Below, in pieces: positions 1-10,039 of a stretch of DNA of 64,000 bases. The position numbers and the translations under genes are program-made. Under the pieces are notes generated by a model. The model ran no database searches. It was not told the DNA's origin and worked only from the letters and a program-made list of their open reading frames with translations. The stretch lies in contig NC_087071.1 of NCBI RefSeq assembly GCF_963678635.1, positions 26,089,378-26,153,377 of the forward strand, given 5' to 3'. How positions within the stretch are numbered: position 1 is the stretch's first letter; every line of letters begins with the position of its first letter. Source of the DNA: Symsagittifera roscoffensis. Lineage: Eukaryota > Xenacoelomorpha > Acoela > Convolutidae.

Positions 1-484
1 AACTTGTGGATCAAAGAATACAAACCTTAAGAAACCTTAAGAATACGAACCTTAAGAATACGAACCTGTGCATTAATGAGAGAAGTAACAAAATTGACTA
101 TGCTGAAAGAAGATAACAAGGAAAATTGCCCTGGATGTCAGAAAAGGTGACATATCGAACTAAAGGGGTAGGATGCGAAGCTTGTTTGAATTGGTACCAA
201 TTAGGATGTGGTAACATGTGGGAATCCGATTACGCAAATATCGCTGAAACAGTATGGTAGCAGATCGAACAACAAGAAGCAGATCGCACTGAGAATGGTG
301 TCAAAATTTTAGTAAGATATGTGGAAGACATAGTTAGAACTGTCAAGGGTGATCCTGTGGTAGTCCTCGAGACTGCCAATAAGTTGCATCCAAACTTGCT
401 GTTCACCAGAGAAGATTTTGATAGAAACAGTAACTTGACATTTTTGGATTTGAATATCAACGTGGACTCAGGAAAAAGGTCACA
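1..484 (+). pseudogene. Penelope-like element copy A, RT part (5' side of LTR insertion)
   Basis: The window opens inside a PLE reverse transcriptase. Codons read NLWIKEY, then a short CTTAAGAATACGAAC-type tandem expansion (about 24-66), then REVTKLTMLKEDNKENCPGCQK, the same segment that follows RT motif B in copy C (12690-13337). A frameshift/stop near 147 leads into CEACLNWYQLGCG (PHD-finger half, about 171-213), then RYVEDIVRTVKG (RT motif C region, YVED in place of YVDD, about 315-350) and ETANKLHPNLLF. The frame then runs FLDLNINVDSGK and is cut by an LTR at about 485. The same protein text resumes at about 6191. The copy has several stops and is dead. PLEs are retroelements that combine an RT with a GIY-YIG endonuclease. 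Assignment rests on these blocks and on copies B and C in this window. Confidence 0.75.
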
Positions 485-967
485 TGTAAGTAGTACTCTA
501 GGATCAGCCCAATACGTGCTTTCTCGGAAGGAAACAAGCATTGCTATAGGTTGAAAAAAAATTCGAAATACTTTTAACTGCTTTAATATTTATATTCAAA
601 GTTAGTCCCGCGGACTTATGTGATAATTACAGGAATTAATTATTGAAAGGGTTTGTCAAGGAGGGATTTATAAACAAACTGATTACTCTGAATGTATAAC
701 TTTTGTATGTTCTCTGGTTGCCCGTTTCCATTCTTAATCCGAGTATTTGTTAATCCGAAAAACAGATTACGGATTTTCGCACCTTTTATCATTTTTATCT
801 GACACTATATAAAGTGAAGTTTCCTCCCGCCTGTCAAGGCGTTTGCATATTTGTCAAGGTCATAGAATGCTTCGACTGTTTACAGACATCAGAATTGAAC
901 AATTAACTTTGCCAAACTAGTTCAAGTTATTTTCATTACAATTTACTAACAAGGAAACTTCTGTTTC
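485..967 (-). repeat. Left LTR (3' LTR of the minus-strand gypsy element)
   Basis: Aligned by eye with 5737-6188. Shared landmarks in order are CTCGGAAGGAAACAAG, TTCGAAATAC, TTAACTGCTTTAAT, GACTTATGTGATAA, GTTT(G/A)TCAAGGA, GGCGTTTGCATATTTGTCAA and CTAACAAGGAA. Outer ends are approximate; a TG...CA reading (TGTAAG to GTTTCA) fits the left copy. Confidence 0.65.
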
Positions 968-969
968 AC

Positions 970-2490
970 TTCAATGTTCCCCTCAGTGAAATTGGAGTGC
1001 TCCACTCAGGACGGAGCAATCATGGTGAATACTTTTGCAAATCAGTTAGTTCCCCATGATATAATTTTATCGATGTTAGCACGTTATAAACTTTGTCAAA
1101 AGGAGCACATCAAAAACTTTGTCAAAAGGACAAACTTCCAGTTTAAATGTCCATTTTGTGGCGCAACATATCTTTTGCGGCAACTAGGCTTTTTTGTTCT
1201 AGACTTTTCTCACCTCTGGATCCATGAAAAGATTTCGGGTTTCAACCAGCGCCTTGAAATATTCTTCTCTTCCGCCTTTGTCTGGGTGGCATAGAAGGCA
1301 AACACTATTAAAATGCCTGCCCACTAATTTAGGCGGCGCTAGTTCCGGCCGCAAAAAATATCAAAGATTCTCAGAGCGGCGGAAAAAAAATCTGCGAGTC
1401 ATGTAGATGCCGTCTCTTCCAAAGTAATTCTCTTGCGAAAAACTCTGCCTTCAAGTTAGCGTGATGCTTCTTCCTCTCCCTCTGACTTTCAGATGTTTTT
1501 TTCTTGTTCTCGCTCTCCAGCGGGTCCTTCTCTATTTTGAGAGCTTTAATTTTTAATTTGTAGCCTTCAACGGCTTCCTCCTTCAACGGCTCCCTTTCTC
1601 AATCCTGTGGTTAACCTCAATTTGAGAGAGCCTCAGATGCTACCTGAATTGCAGGCTTGTCACCCCCAGCTTCTAGCTATTATTTAAATACCTCTCCGCT
1701 TCACTTATCTGACTCTTGAGGTTGATCACCTCCTCGAGTGAAATTTTCGCGCGACTCACAATATTTGTTGGTTGAAGTTGCTCGAGTGGCGCCACAGTTC
1801 TACAGTTAGTATTGACGGCTACTATTCTGAATTCATTAGGCCGCACCATTGCCTTAACTTCAATCAGTTCCGGCAGAAAATAAACAAAATCCGCGACTTC
1901 TGATTACTGACGGTTTCCTAAAAATCATATGTAGATAATTTTTCTTAATCCCAAAGTCTACGCTGTGTTTTCAATTCTTGTATCCTAATCCCACAGGTAA
2001 CACTGTGTTTTCATTTCTTTTATTCTTAATCCCACAAGTAGCGCTGTGTTTTGTTTAAATGCACCCAAACATGTTTTAAACTCATTCGTTCAAACATGCT
2101 ATGGTTATGTGACTTACTTTTGGTTTATAAAAACGTTATTCTGCTGTCCTGTGTTTTGAACTTTTGTTTCCCTTAATATTGCTTTTCATTTTCTGTATGT
2201 GTCTACTTCTGGAGTTTCTCCTCAAGCGTCTATAATAACCGTACTCCACCAATGGGTTTAACGGCTGGAATACCGTTTGCTTATTGGCCCCGTCCTTAAA
2301 TAAAGCTGCCGAGAAAAATTTACGAAAAATCAATCCTAAAATTTTACACTGAAGATAAACTGTTACCGTAGTGATTGCAGCTTCTCTAGTTGTTCCCCAG
2401 TAACGGAGAATCTGTGTTTCCAAATTTTCAAACCATGGAAAATATAACCTGCTGTATGGTAGAACTTTTCAGCGGAAATGGTCCAATTGA
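970..2490 (-). other. Degraded 3' internal region of the gypsy element, no recognisable domain
   Basis: Between the left LTR and the last readable pol segment I find only short broken frames. On minus, 2136-2423 contains a fragment (NPLVEYGYYRRL) that could be eroded pol sequence, but no integrase zinc finger (HHCC) or DDE signature could be read. A short run with three copies of AATCCCACA(A/G)GTA-type sequence sits at about 1950-2045. Confidence 0.3.
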
Positions 2491-2825
2491 TCATGAGCAT
2501 ATTCCCCGTCTTGTCCCAGGAAGATCTCCTTTCCTGTTTTTTTTCTTCTTCCGACTATGTTTCATTAGTTGTGACAACTGACTATCTCTCAAATCTTTAT
2601 CCGTGAAAAAACTTCCACCGCTAATATCAAAGGAGCTCAAAATTGCATATTCATCGCCGGTTTCTCTAATTCTTTTTGGCGTTCTGATCAACTTCAGTTG
2701 TTTTCCATATGATACCCACGATCCATTACCTAAGTCAAAAGCTTTGGTTTAGACCTAATTGCACATCTGAGGGTATAATTGCGATTAATTACTTTGCTGA
2801 TTGAGTCCATAAATCTTATGGGCGA

Positions 2826-3619
2826 CTAGCTGCCAATATTTGTAATTTCCACTGGTACTTCTTCTGTGCAGAAGGATATTTTATCGATTTCGACCTGTTT
2901 TTCTGCCCATTGATGTATGTACAATAAACCCACGGCCTCTTCAGAGTGGTAATCTCGAGTCGATGTTTTTATATTCAAACTTTCCCCGCTTCCGGTTTCT
3001 TTTGCTAAGTGCCAAATTGAGTCATCTATGTCACATTCGTCTTCTTCAAATGATCTATCAAAGATTATAGTGTCGTCTAGGTACACCAAAGCAATTTCGG
3101 ATGATAACTCACTTTGTAATAACTCCATTAAGTTTGGAATTTCTCCTGGTGCTGAAGCGAGACCCATCGGTAGTCTTTTCCATATATAGAGACCCATCCG
3201 CGTTATAAACGCTATAGGATTTTGCAATTGTTCATCTAGCGCCATTTGAAAATTGCCAGAGGTTGAATCAATGTTGAAAAAGAACATATTACCATCCAAT
3301 TAGTCGTTGACATCACTTATCCTTGGTAGGTGCCAGCTTGTCTTTTTGACCTGATTGTTCAATCATCTGTAATCAGTTACTACTCTGCGGGATTCGTTTT
3401 TATCAAGTATGGATGGGGCTGTTCAATTCGAGTGAGTAGTTCAACTAAATTGCCTCTTTCTAAAGCCTCCATGATCTTTTTCATGGCTTTCCGCTTTTCA
3501 AAATCGATACTTCCCTTTGACCGCCGGAATGGCTTTGCATCAGCGCTTAACTTCATTTTATGTCTGATTTTATCCCAAGTCCGTTGAGCTGCGTGAAAAG
3601 AACCGGTTATGTTTATCAA
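2826..3619 (-). pseudogene. Gypsy-type reverse transcriptase (pol) remnant
   Basis: The minus strand reads, in two frames, SADAKPFRRSKGS with FEKRKAMKKIMEALERGNLVE (3380-3619, the RT finger/entry region), then MFFFNIDSTSGNFQMALDEQ, TAFITRMGLY-like FITRMGLYIWKRLPMGLASA and SEIALVYLDDTIIF (2826-3299). The FNID, LPMGLASAP and YLDD blocks match RT motifs A, B and C of Ty3/gypsy pol, so the catalytic aspartates are still visible. The frame is broken at about 3300-3380 and ends after IKTSTRDYHSEEA without a readable RNase H. In life the enzyme would copy the element RNA into DNA inside capsid-like particles. Here it is a dead copy. Confidence 0.75.
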
Positions 3620-4151
3620 ACATTATTTGTACTTTTTTAATTTCTTTGGATGACAAGTGTGCATCGTTTAGAGTAGCGTGTTGTTCCTTGCTATCAAAGA
3701 GTCCGTTTAGTTGACTCTGATTTCTCAAATTGGTATAATGAACAACTTTTTTGTCATAGTATATGTTAATTGCTTCACTTAGCATGTTCAGTAGATACAG
3801 GCAATTTTTTCCTTGATTTACGCTAACCAGTGGATCCGCTACCAGTAATCCGGTTCTTTCTTCGATTTTCTGTATGCCTTTAATTAAACCTTCTGTGCTA
3901 CTGAAGACGGTACCGCGTTCATCCTTGATGACGGTTTCTACTAGTTTTTTTTGTCTGATGCAGATTGTTCCATTGCTCTCTGCTATTGCAAATGTTCGGA
4001 CACCGGCCGTTGTTTCTGCTGATATAGGTATTGCTGTGCATTGTTTCGTACTGTATAGCAATTGTTCGCCATTATTTAGATTACACTCTTGATCTATTAT
4101 GAAGTCCAAATCCAAACGGCAGGGTAAGCAGTAATCCGCCGTATTAAACAA
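3570..4151 (-). pseudogene. Gypsy-element protease/linker region remnant
   Basis: A 193-codon open stretch on minus lies between the gag and RT segments, the usual place for the retroviral-type aspartic protease and linker. Readable text includes LPCRLDLDFIIDQECNLNNG, ERTGLLVADPLVSVNQGK and SSKEIKKVQIMFDKHNRFF. The last fits the segment that normally precedes the RT entry motif. I could not find a clean DTG/DSG protease triad, so it is either outside this frame or lost. It overlaps the RT frame (3380-3619) by about 50 bases in another phase, which marks a frameshift. Confidence 0.45.
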
Positions 4152-4637
4152 GATTTCCGGCGAGCTCTCAGGATTTTGGTTTCAATTGGATTTTGGTGTC
4201 GACACTGCCAATTATTTTCAACGCCGAATTGTTAGCCGCTAACCCTCTATGCTTTCCGGCTTTGCAAGCTGTTAATACGTGTCAAAACTTGTGAGCGAAA
4301 TGCTACCCCCACTGTCTAACAGTCCTGTTACCAATTTCCCGATTACTACCTGATTACGTTGGTTTGTTCTGTCCTTTTATTCCAGGGGCAATTTCGTTTT
4401 CTGCGGGTAGAACTTCTGTGGGTAGAACTGTGGGTAGAACTGTGGGTTTTCTTTGAGAACTGCGGGTTTTTTTGTTCGTTTTTCACAAGTAAAACAATTA
4501 CGGCAGTTATTTGCCCAAGGGCCCTCTTGCCCACATAGTCGATATTTTTCATAGTTGTTTTCCCTTCTGGGGTTGTCATTTCTTTCGCCCGTATTTGGGC
4601 CTGGCGTTGGAGTTCTTGCTTGATTTCTTGTACCTTA

Positions 4638-5309
4638 TTACCTATATCGGTCACTGCTCCGGGCATTACTTTCATTACCAACCGACATCTGTTGGACTAG
4701 TTTGTTAACAGAGTCTATTAGGAGTTCTGTTTCATCCCTTCGTACGGCTGCTATTCTTGGCGTTTGTTCTTCTTCCTCAATTCTAATTAGGGCTTCCAGG
4801 GGAAGGGCCCGCTCTAAAGCATTGGCATTGTTCATATCCTTGTCCCCAATTGTCCTGTCGAGCTCAAGTGTAACTTGGCTGTGGTGGATTCCCACGAGAA
4901 GACCTCGATGCACTAAGTAATCCCGTATGTCCCCGGACTCGCTCGTCTGGGTACGCCTTGAGCGCCCATTGCTGTGGTCGCCCAGTAAGTATGTTAAATT
5001 TTCTCCTACCTGCTGCACGCGAGGCGTTAGCCGTCCGCGGAACACCGCCGGTTTTTCACTGCAATAAATTCCAAAAATTTCAACGGTCTCATCATGACTA
5101 ATTCTGGTTGCCTCTGGGAGGATACGGTAAAATTCGGTTGAGGATTTCTGCAATCTTAACGCAAAATAATGCGGCCATTCATCAGTTTCGGTTCCACTTA
5201 CAGTACATTTCCAGTTTTGCAGTTCGACTAACAGCTCAAAGTTTGTTAAGTAGCTTTCAAAGTCGTTAGAACCGGTGAACACCTCCGGCAATAACATCTT
5301 GGATACCAT
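4638..5309 (-). pseudogene. Gypsy-element gag-like ORF
   Basis: This minus-strand frame begins at a methionine near 5309 (an upstream GTG is not a convincing start) and runs about 220 residues. It reads MLLPEVFTGSNDFESYL, then WPHYFALRLQKSSTEFYRIL, RVQQVGENLTYLLGDHSNG, DYLVHRGLLVGIHHSQVTLE, RTIGDKDMNNANALERALPL and IRIEEEEQTPR. The pattern of a leading F.G..dfe.yl motif, a helical capsid-like body and an ALERAL...EA..RIEEEE helix is typical of gypsy-type gag. Gag would form the particle around the element RNA. A tandem TGTGGGTAGAAC repeat lies just downstream at about 4400-4470. The next frame (4346-4681) shows no zinc knuckle. Confidence 0.6.
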
Positions 5310-5736
5310 GCCGTTGCCATAATTAAAGCCCACCCTACTTAATTATTTAACATGTTATCCCTGTAATTGGATTTTTTCTAGGTCTAACCGCTGTTTTCAG
5401 CTGAAAAAAGTGCTTTATGTCCCTCCAACTACAGACTATCCGCTGTTATCTCAGAAATTTTGTTTTACCTCTTCTTTGAGTTTGTTTCATTTATCTCCTG
5501 CATTACAAGATTAATTGACAATTTACTACCCAATTCAGCAAAAAAAAAATTCAAGTTCGATCTATTTTCTGTCGAGTTTTTACCTGTTTTTTTTGGTGAA
5601 ACTTGATTTTATCGTGTTTTAACCTTTTATTTGAGTTTTAATGTTCTCTTGACAGGCTCGACAACTGTTCATCACTTCCAATTTTTTTTTGAAACCCACT
5701 TCTTCTTCCTGACTTTTGTTGTTTTCTGTGTCGCCA

Positions 5737-6188
5737 CCAGTAGGATACGCCCAATATCTCGGAAGGAAACAAGGATTGAGTATAAATTGAAATGAAAATT
5801 CGAAATACCTTTAACTGCTTTAATAATTATATTCGTTGGTACCGAAGACTTATGTGATAACTACAGGATTTTTTGAAAGGGTTTATCAAGGAAGGATTTA
5901 TAAACCAACTGATTGCTCTGACTGCAAAAGTTTTTTGATTTCCCTGGGTTGCCGCGTTTCTACCTTTAATCCGAGTAATTATTGATTTACCCAGATTAAC
6001 GAATTTTGTCAGCTTTATGTGACACTTTACAAAACGAAGTTTTCTCCCGGCTGTCAAGGCGTTTGCATATTTGTCAAGGTTATAGAATGCTTTGAATGTT
6101 TTCAGACATCTTAATTAGCATTGACCTTTGCCAAACTAGTTCAAGTTATGTTCTTTACAGTTTACTAACAAGGAAGCTTCCGTTTCTC
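5737..6188 (-). repeat. Right LTR (5' LTR of the minus-strand gypsy element)
   Basis: This is the partner of the repeat at 485-967, with the same ordered landmarks. It lies upstream of the gag reading frame on the minus strand, so it is the 5' LTR. PLE copy A coding text begins again directly after it at TGGTACCC (6191). Confidence 0.65.
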
Positions 6189-6910
6189 TATGGTACCCAA
6201 ATCCCAATGATACCGGCACCATTCTGAATTTTAGAAGCAGCGCACATTTGCAATACAAAAAAAAACGTTACTGAAGGGACAGTCCATATGGTTTTCAGAA
6301 ATAACTCAACATGGAAACATTTTGACAGGGCATTGGATAAAAAACCGGATACAATAGATTGAAAATCAATATCCGAAAAATTGGTCGGACACGGTAGTGT
6401 TTGAAACTCTTAACAAGATCATTGAGGGAAAGAAAAGTTTAGAGGTGACGGTATCAGAAGCGAGAAACAATAAACGGATGAAAGACTCACACTCTTTTTT
6501 ACAGTGCAAAGTCGAGGCAATCCATTTCAATTTTTAGCTGCAAAGATTTGGAAAAAATCCGGGGAACAAATAGTTTATACAACAAGAAAAAAAACATGCT
6601 TGTCATCCCCCAAAACTTCCTTTGCTCGTGAACTGAGATCCAAAGTGGTGTAAAAGCTTACATGTAGTGGATGTAACTCCATCTATATTGGCCAGACAGT
6701 CCAACATTTAGCCACGAGGGTCGATGAGCAACGCAAAGAGGACTCCTCAGTAGAGCAACATTTGTTAGAATGAAATAAGTAGGTATGTGGTACTGCTGAA
6801 CTGGACTCAGAGATTATAGACCCAATAGCCAGCACTCAGAAACTACTCACACTAGAGGCTTTGCATATTTGGAGGGAGAGGGCAAAAATCAACACACGCA
6901 ATAAATGTAA
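6189..6910 (+). pseudogene. PLE copy A, linker and GIY-YIG part (3' side of LTR insertion)
   Basis: The text resumes at WYPNPNDTGTILNFRSSAHL (about 6191), the segment that follows RT in PLE copies B and C, then EGTVHMVFRNNSTWKHFDRA (about 6270-6335). The GIY-YIG nuclease core is visible at about 6635-6720 as SKVV-stop-KLTCSGCNSIYIGQT, with the block HLATRVDEQRKEDSSVEQHL after it. The conserved tail LLTLEALHIWRE (about 6835-6880) ends the protein. Several stops interrupt it. GIY-YIG would nick the target DNA for priming. Confidence 0.7.
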
Positions 6911-7193
6911 GAGCCAAAAAATAATACTATGTATAACATGGCTAAATTTCAAAAAAATGACATGTCAGAATCGAAAACATTCCCAAATCAAACTTTACAA
7001 CAACCAAAGATCAAAAAAATTTAAAACAATCTCCGAAATTTACAAGAAAAAGTTATTAATGACTACGTTATTTATTATTAATTACCGTTGTTTAAATATA
7101 ATAGGTCAAAAATTTTTAGAGCATTTATTGACACGTTTGTCTTTTTTTTCAGATCTCTGATCGTTTTGTATATTTTGTTTAAAAAATTTTAAT

Positions 7194-7221
7194 CCCGATG
7201 ATGCACAAAATATGCGAAAAC
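7194..7221 (+). ncRNA. Possible hammerhead-like motif at a PLE 3' end
   Basis: CCGATGA is followed by a small hairpin (GCA...TGC) and GAAAAC. A related string occurs at 17865-17894 (CCTGAAGATGCAC...GCGAAAAC) and, on minus, at 11341-11372 (CAGATGATGCAC...GTGC-AAAAAC). PLE pseudo-LTRs are known to carry hammerhead ribozymes with a CUGANGA...GAAA core. Here the core is imperfect (C in place of U, and GCAAAA in the third copy), and stems I and III were not established. Confidence 0.3.
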
Positions 7222-7279
7222 TTTTGAATTAACATCTTAAAATTTTTATAACCAATAGCAAAAAATTGTTAACGTTAAA

Positions 7280-7500
7280 ACCGCTGCATATTTGGAAAGA
7301 GAAGCCAGGACTCAACACACGCGACGAGTTCAGAAGCACGGAGCTAACGTTGATGCCTCAGTCCCAAAATAAAAAAAAATGGCTAAAACATCTGATTATT
7401 TTGAGAACATCGGCGTAATAAAAGTGAAAAAGAAAAAAGGGGATAAAGCAATTGAGAAAATGAAAAAATTCTCAGAATGAGCTTGGCTGGATATTTAAAT
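7280..7500 (+). mobile_element. Loose PLE 3' end, probable pseudo-LTR in front of copy B
   Basis: The text PLHIWKEKPGLNTRDEFRST (about 7283-7345) is the conserved C-terminal tail of the GIY-YIG part (compare LEALHIWRE in copy A). It sits about 450 bases upstream of the first readable block of copy B in the same orientation. A 3' end upstream of the next 5' end is the known tandem/pseudo-LTR arrangement of PLEs. Confidence 0.55.
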
Positions 7501-7757
7501 TGGAAGAGAGTTTTGAAAAAAAGTAAATTTCAAACGTTTTTCAAAATGTGCATCGTAAGGATTTTTTACAAAAACCTAATCTAAATGACAATAAAACATC
7601 AACTTACAAAGATTTTTTACAATAGTTCACATACGTTTCGGTTCTAAACTATCCAGTATGATAAAAACAAGCCAATCACAGTTGACTTCGAAAATTACTA
7701 ATCAGATTAATGTACTTTTAAACTCTAAAATTAATCAAACAAATTTTTAATTAATTT

Positions 7758-8425
7758 GTGTGGAAGTTTCTCAGTCATACTTTTGATTTGTTTATGTACG
7801 TTTTAAATGAAATGCAAGACTCGGCATGGCTGTGGGGGCACATACCGGGCCTTGCATTGAATCACAATCAAGTCAACAGTGACAAAAAACTGTTGCATTT
7901 GCTCGGTAAAAGCCTACTGAGAGAAAAATATAACTTAATGTTGTGGCACGACGTTATCAATAACTATTTGACAAGCCACAGGACAAACAAATTTTTGCCC
8001 AGCTCAGTCGGAGGCCTCATCAATAATCTAGAAGATAGAAAGGATCATATTCGGGCCCTGCATATACTGTCAAAGGAAGGGTGCCCCAAACGTATTAGAG
8101 GAATTGATAAAGAAGAGTATTTTAACCATCTCGACAGAAAAGTTTTTGGTCTCAAAATTCAAGCAAAAGTGTCAACCCGAGACCATCGAAGGGTACAGCG
8201 AGCTCGACCAACAACACGTGCTCGAACTAAAGTCTTTGCGCCTGGTTTCGAAGCACAAGGAGGGGTTGTCCGAGCTGATTTCCAAAAGAAGAAGCAGCAA
8301 GAAAAGACCTTGACAGACCCGGCGCAGAGAACAGGCGAAGCGGGTAGCTGCGGACAGACATTAGTAGGACGATACTCCGAAACCACAGTGAGGCTACCTT
8401 CGTTTTGTGATTTGCGCTGTTAGCG
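7758..8425 (+). pseudogene. PLE copy B, N-terminal block of unknown function
   Basis: The frame opens at about 7758 and reads GHIPGLALNHNQVNSDKKLL, REKYNLMLWHDVINNYLTSH, RTNKFLPSS and EDRKDHIRALHILSKEG. Copy C has the same block on minus (14606-14982: PGLSLNPNTLNRGKDLR, DVLNNSISSHRTNNYTP and SKRDKLVAL), so it belongs to the element and is not random. The second half (8160-8425) is basic and low-complexity. I do not recognise a named domain. It precedes the RT-linked block starting at about 8630 and may be the N-terminal part of the polyprotein or a separate leader ORF. Confidence 0.5.
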
Positions 8426-8629
8426 CCCTGTGAGTTTTTGTTTCTCGTGGCCAGCATTGCAATGAACATAATGCATTAACCACCGACGTTCTTGAGTTTC
8501 ATTCTCAGAAAAAGACTGTAGTGGAAAACTGTATTGAATTATAAAAAGTACTGAAATAAATTTAACAATAGCCATTATCGCCTTAAATTTCTGAGAAAAT
8601 ACCTAGATGTCGATATAAAACCAAAATTT

Positions 8630-9115
8630 TTGCGGTTTAGGGTACTTGAGAATTGGGTGTTTTCAAACCAGCTTAGGACAGAGATGGGTAGAGCAAAAGA
8701 GGATTGCGGAAGGGCAGCGGAAGACTTGGATAAGGTAGATGTTAGAGTTAGGAGAACAATTGATGAGATATCATGGCCATTGGTCAATAACTATGTTCTG
8801 CGTCAAGCAAGGGACAACGATTTAGCCATGCGCCGCTGTCTTTCTAAGAAAATTGAAAAGTAAGCTGATAGACAAACTACTCGGCAAGTTACACAGAAAT
8901 TCGGTAAAAGTAATAGATGATATAAAAATGCCGGTATGGGTGGATGAGTTACTGTCTATGGGGCCTAAACATCTAGTCCGAGAGAAATTCAATGAAGTTC
9001 AATTTTTAGCAGACATAGATTTTTTGTCGGAACTGAAGAAGCATGACGTGCGTGGCAAAAATTTATGTGAAATTGAAGCGGCTGCTAAGTGGTACAAAAT
9101 GAATACCTTCTGATA
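8630..9115 (+). pseudogene. PLE copy B, region N-terminal to RT
   Basis: Two overlapping frames read RFRVLENWVFSNQLRTEMGR, RTIDEISWPLVNNYVLRQAR (8630-8863), then MPVWVDELLSMGPKHLVREK and FNEVQFLADIDFLSELKKHD plus NLCEIEAAAKWYK (8853-9113). Copy C shows the counterparts on minus at 13401-13947 (VREVLIFGPKHPVRDKF, HFLADIDKFLSELKLN, ICEIEAAAKRYAKKV). The L..GPKF/H motif and following helix-rich block lead into the RT of PLEs. A one-base shift at about 8855 separates the two frames. Confidence 0.6.
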
Positions 9116-9119
9116 AGGG

Positions 9120-9810
9120 TGTTGGGTTTTGCGTCATGAAAAAACATAGATATGAAGGAAAAGTGATCCAATTAATAGAATCAGAACAGTTTGAGAGACA
9201 TGATATTATGAATTATTCAGTTGTTTAAAAAATGAAAAAAACTTGAACAAAAAGCTATTGGCCATGAACAAAAGGGACGAGATCACAGATAGCTTATATG
9301 CGAGGTTGAGGTCAACTGGTATTCAACCAGTACGACTTTCTGGACTGGCTAAAGTATATAAAAAGAATACACCGCTACGACCGTTCCTCTCTCGCTCCAC
9401 GGTAGCTCTTATGAGAAGTTGAAAGAAACACTAGCAAAAGTTTGCGATAAAAGCGAGGGTGCAAGTTTTAGGACCAACAGTGACCAACACCAACTATTTC
9501 TAGGGTTATGAAATAGAAAACAAAATTAGACTCTGATGAGAGTATCAGTTCTCTGGATGTGAAAAACCTGTACACTAATATTCCACTCAAAGATGCCATT
9601 GAAATTGCGCTTAAAAGTTTATACAGCGAGAATGAGCCTAAAAAATACAGCGAATCTAGACTTGTCAAGATGTACAATGAAACGCTATTTGTACATGACT
9701 GTTGGTAATGTCCATTTTAACTGCAACGACACATATATGTACAGCAGGAGGGATTGGCCATGGGTACATCCCCGGCAGTCATTCTGGCAAACCATTGATT
9801 GAAAGACTAG
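9120..9810 (+). pseudogene. PLE copy B, RT core motifs 1 to B
   Basis: Short blocks in shifting frames match copy C: GVGFCVMKK (about 9120), a TKGTRSQIAYMRG/LVFNQYDFLDWLKY stretch (LAKVHK region), LDSDESISSLDVKNLYTNIP (about 9525-9585, RT motif A with the catalytic D of SLDV), and GLAMGTSPAVILAN (about 9750-9795, motif B). At least four stops or frameshifts kill it. An RT of this type copies element RNA using nicked target DNA as primer. Confidence 0.65.
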
Positions 9811-9856
9811 GAAAAAGTTCTGGCCAGAAATACCACTCAAAAGATTGATATCCTAT

Positions 9857-10025
9857 AGGACATGAACGGAAAATGTCCAAATGCAATAGAAGTGTGCCTT
9901 TCAGAACCAAGGCAGTGGAATGTGAAGATAGTTTGAATTGGTATCATAAAGATTGTGGTGGTATTTTGGATGAGGATTACAAAGGCATATCAGAAAAAGT
10001 TTGGTTCTGCAAATTGTGCAATGAG
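9857..10025 (+). pseudogene. PHD-type zinc finger inside PLE copy B RT
   Basis: After one one-base shift near 9870 the segment reads C-P-x-K-C, then NRSVPFRTKAVECEDSLNWY, HKDCGG, then VWFCKLCNEK. This is the C4HC3 PHD pattern: Cx2C, then Cx2(S for C), x4 H, x2 C, then W-x-C-x2-C. One cysteine has become serine (CEDS). It follows RT motif B (GLAMG, ends about 9795) and precedes RT motif C (YLDD at 10073), so it lies inside the RT. The same finger at the same place is seen in copy A (about 125-260) and copy C (about 12600-12755). PHD fingers commonly bind histone H3 tails; that role here is inference. Confidence 0.65.
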
Positions 10026-10039
10026 AAGCGTGACTGTGA

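Larger units (their letters stand above)
485..6188 (-). mobile_element. Ty3/gypsy-type LTR retrotransposon, degenerate, inserted in PLE copy A
   Basis: Two diverged direct repeats (about 485-967 and 5737-6188) flank a minus-strand coding region whose order is gag (about 5309-4638), protease/linker (about 4151-3570) and RT (about 3619-2826). Both repeats contain the shared blocks TATGTGATAA, GGCGTTTGCATATTTGTCAA and CCAAACTAGTTCAAGTTAT. The element lies between two halves of one PLE frame: PLE text stops at about 484 (after INVDSGK) and resumes at 6191 (WYPNPNDTGT). Copies are clearly old: the LTRs look roughly 80-85% identical by eye and every ORF is broken. No clear integrase was recognised between 970 and 2490. 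A target-site duplication could not be defined because the junctions have mutated. Confidence 0.75.

Noticed and set aside
4346-4681. Gag zinc knuckle downstream of the gypsy gag frame
   Set aside because: The expected CX2CX4HX4C spacing was not found; the frame is dominated by a short TGTGGGTAGAAC tandem repeat.
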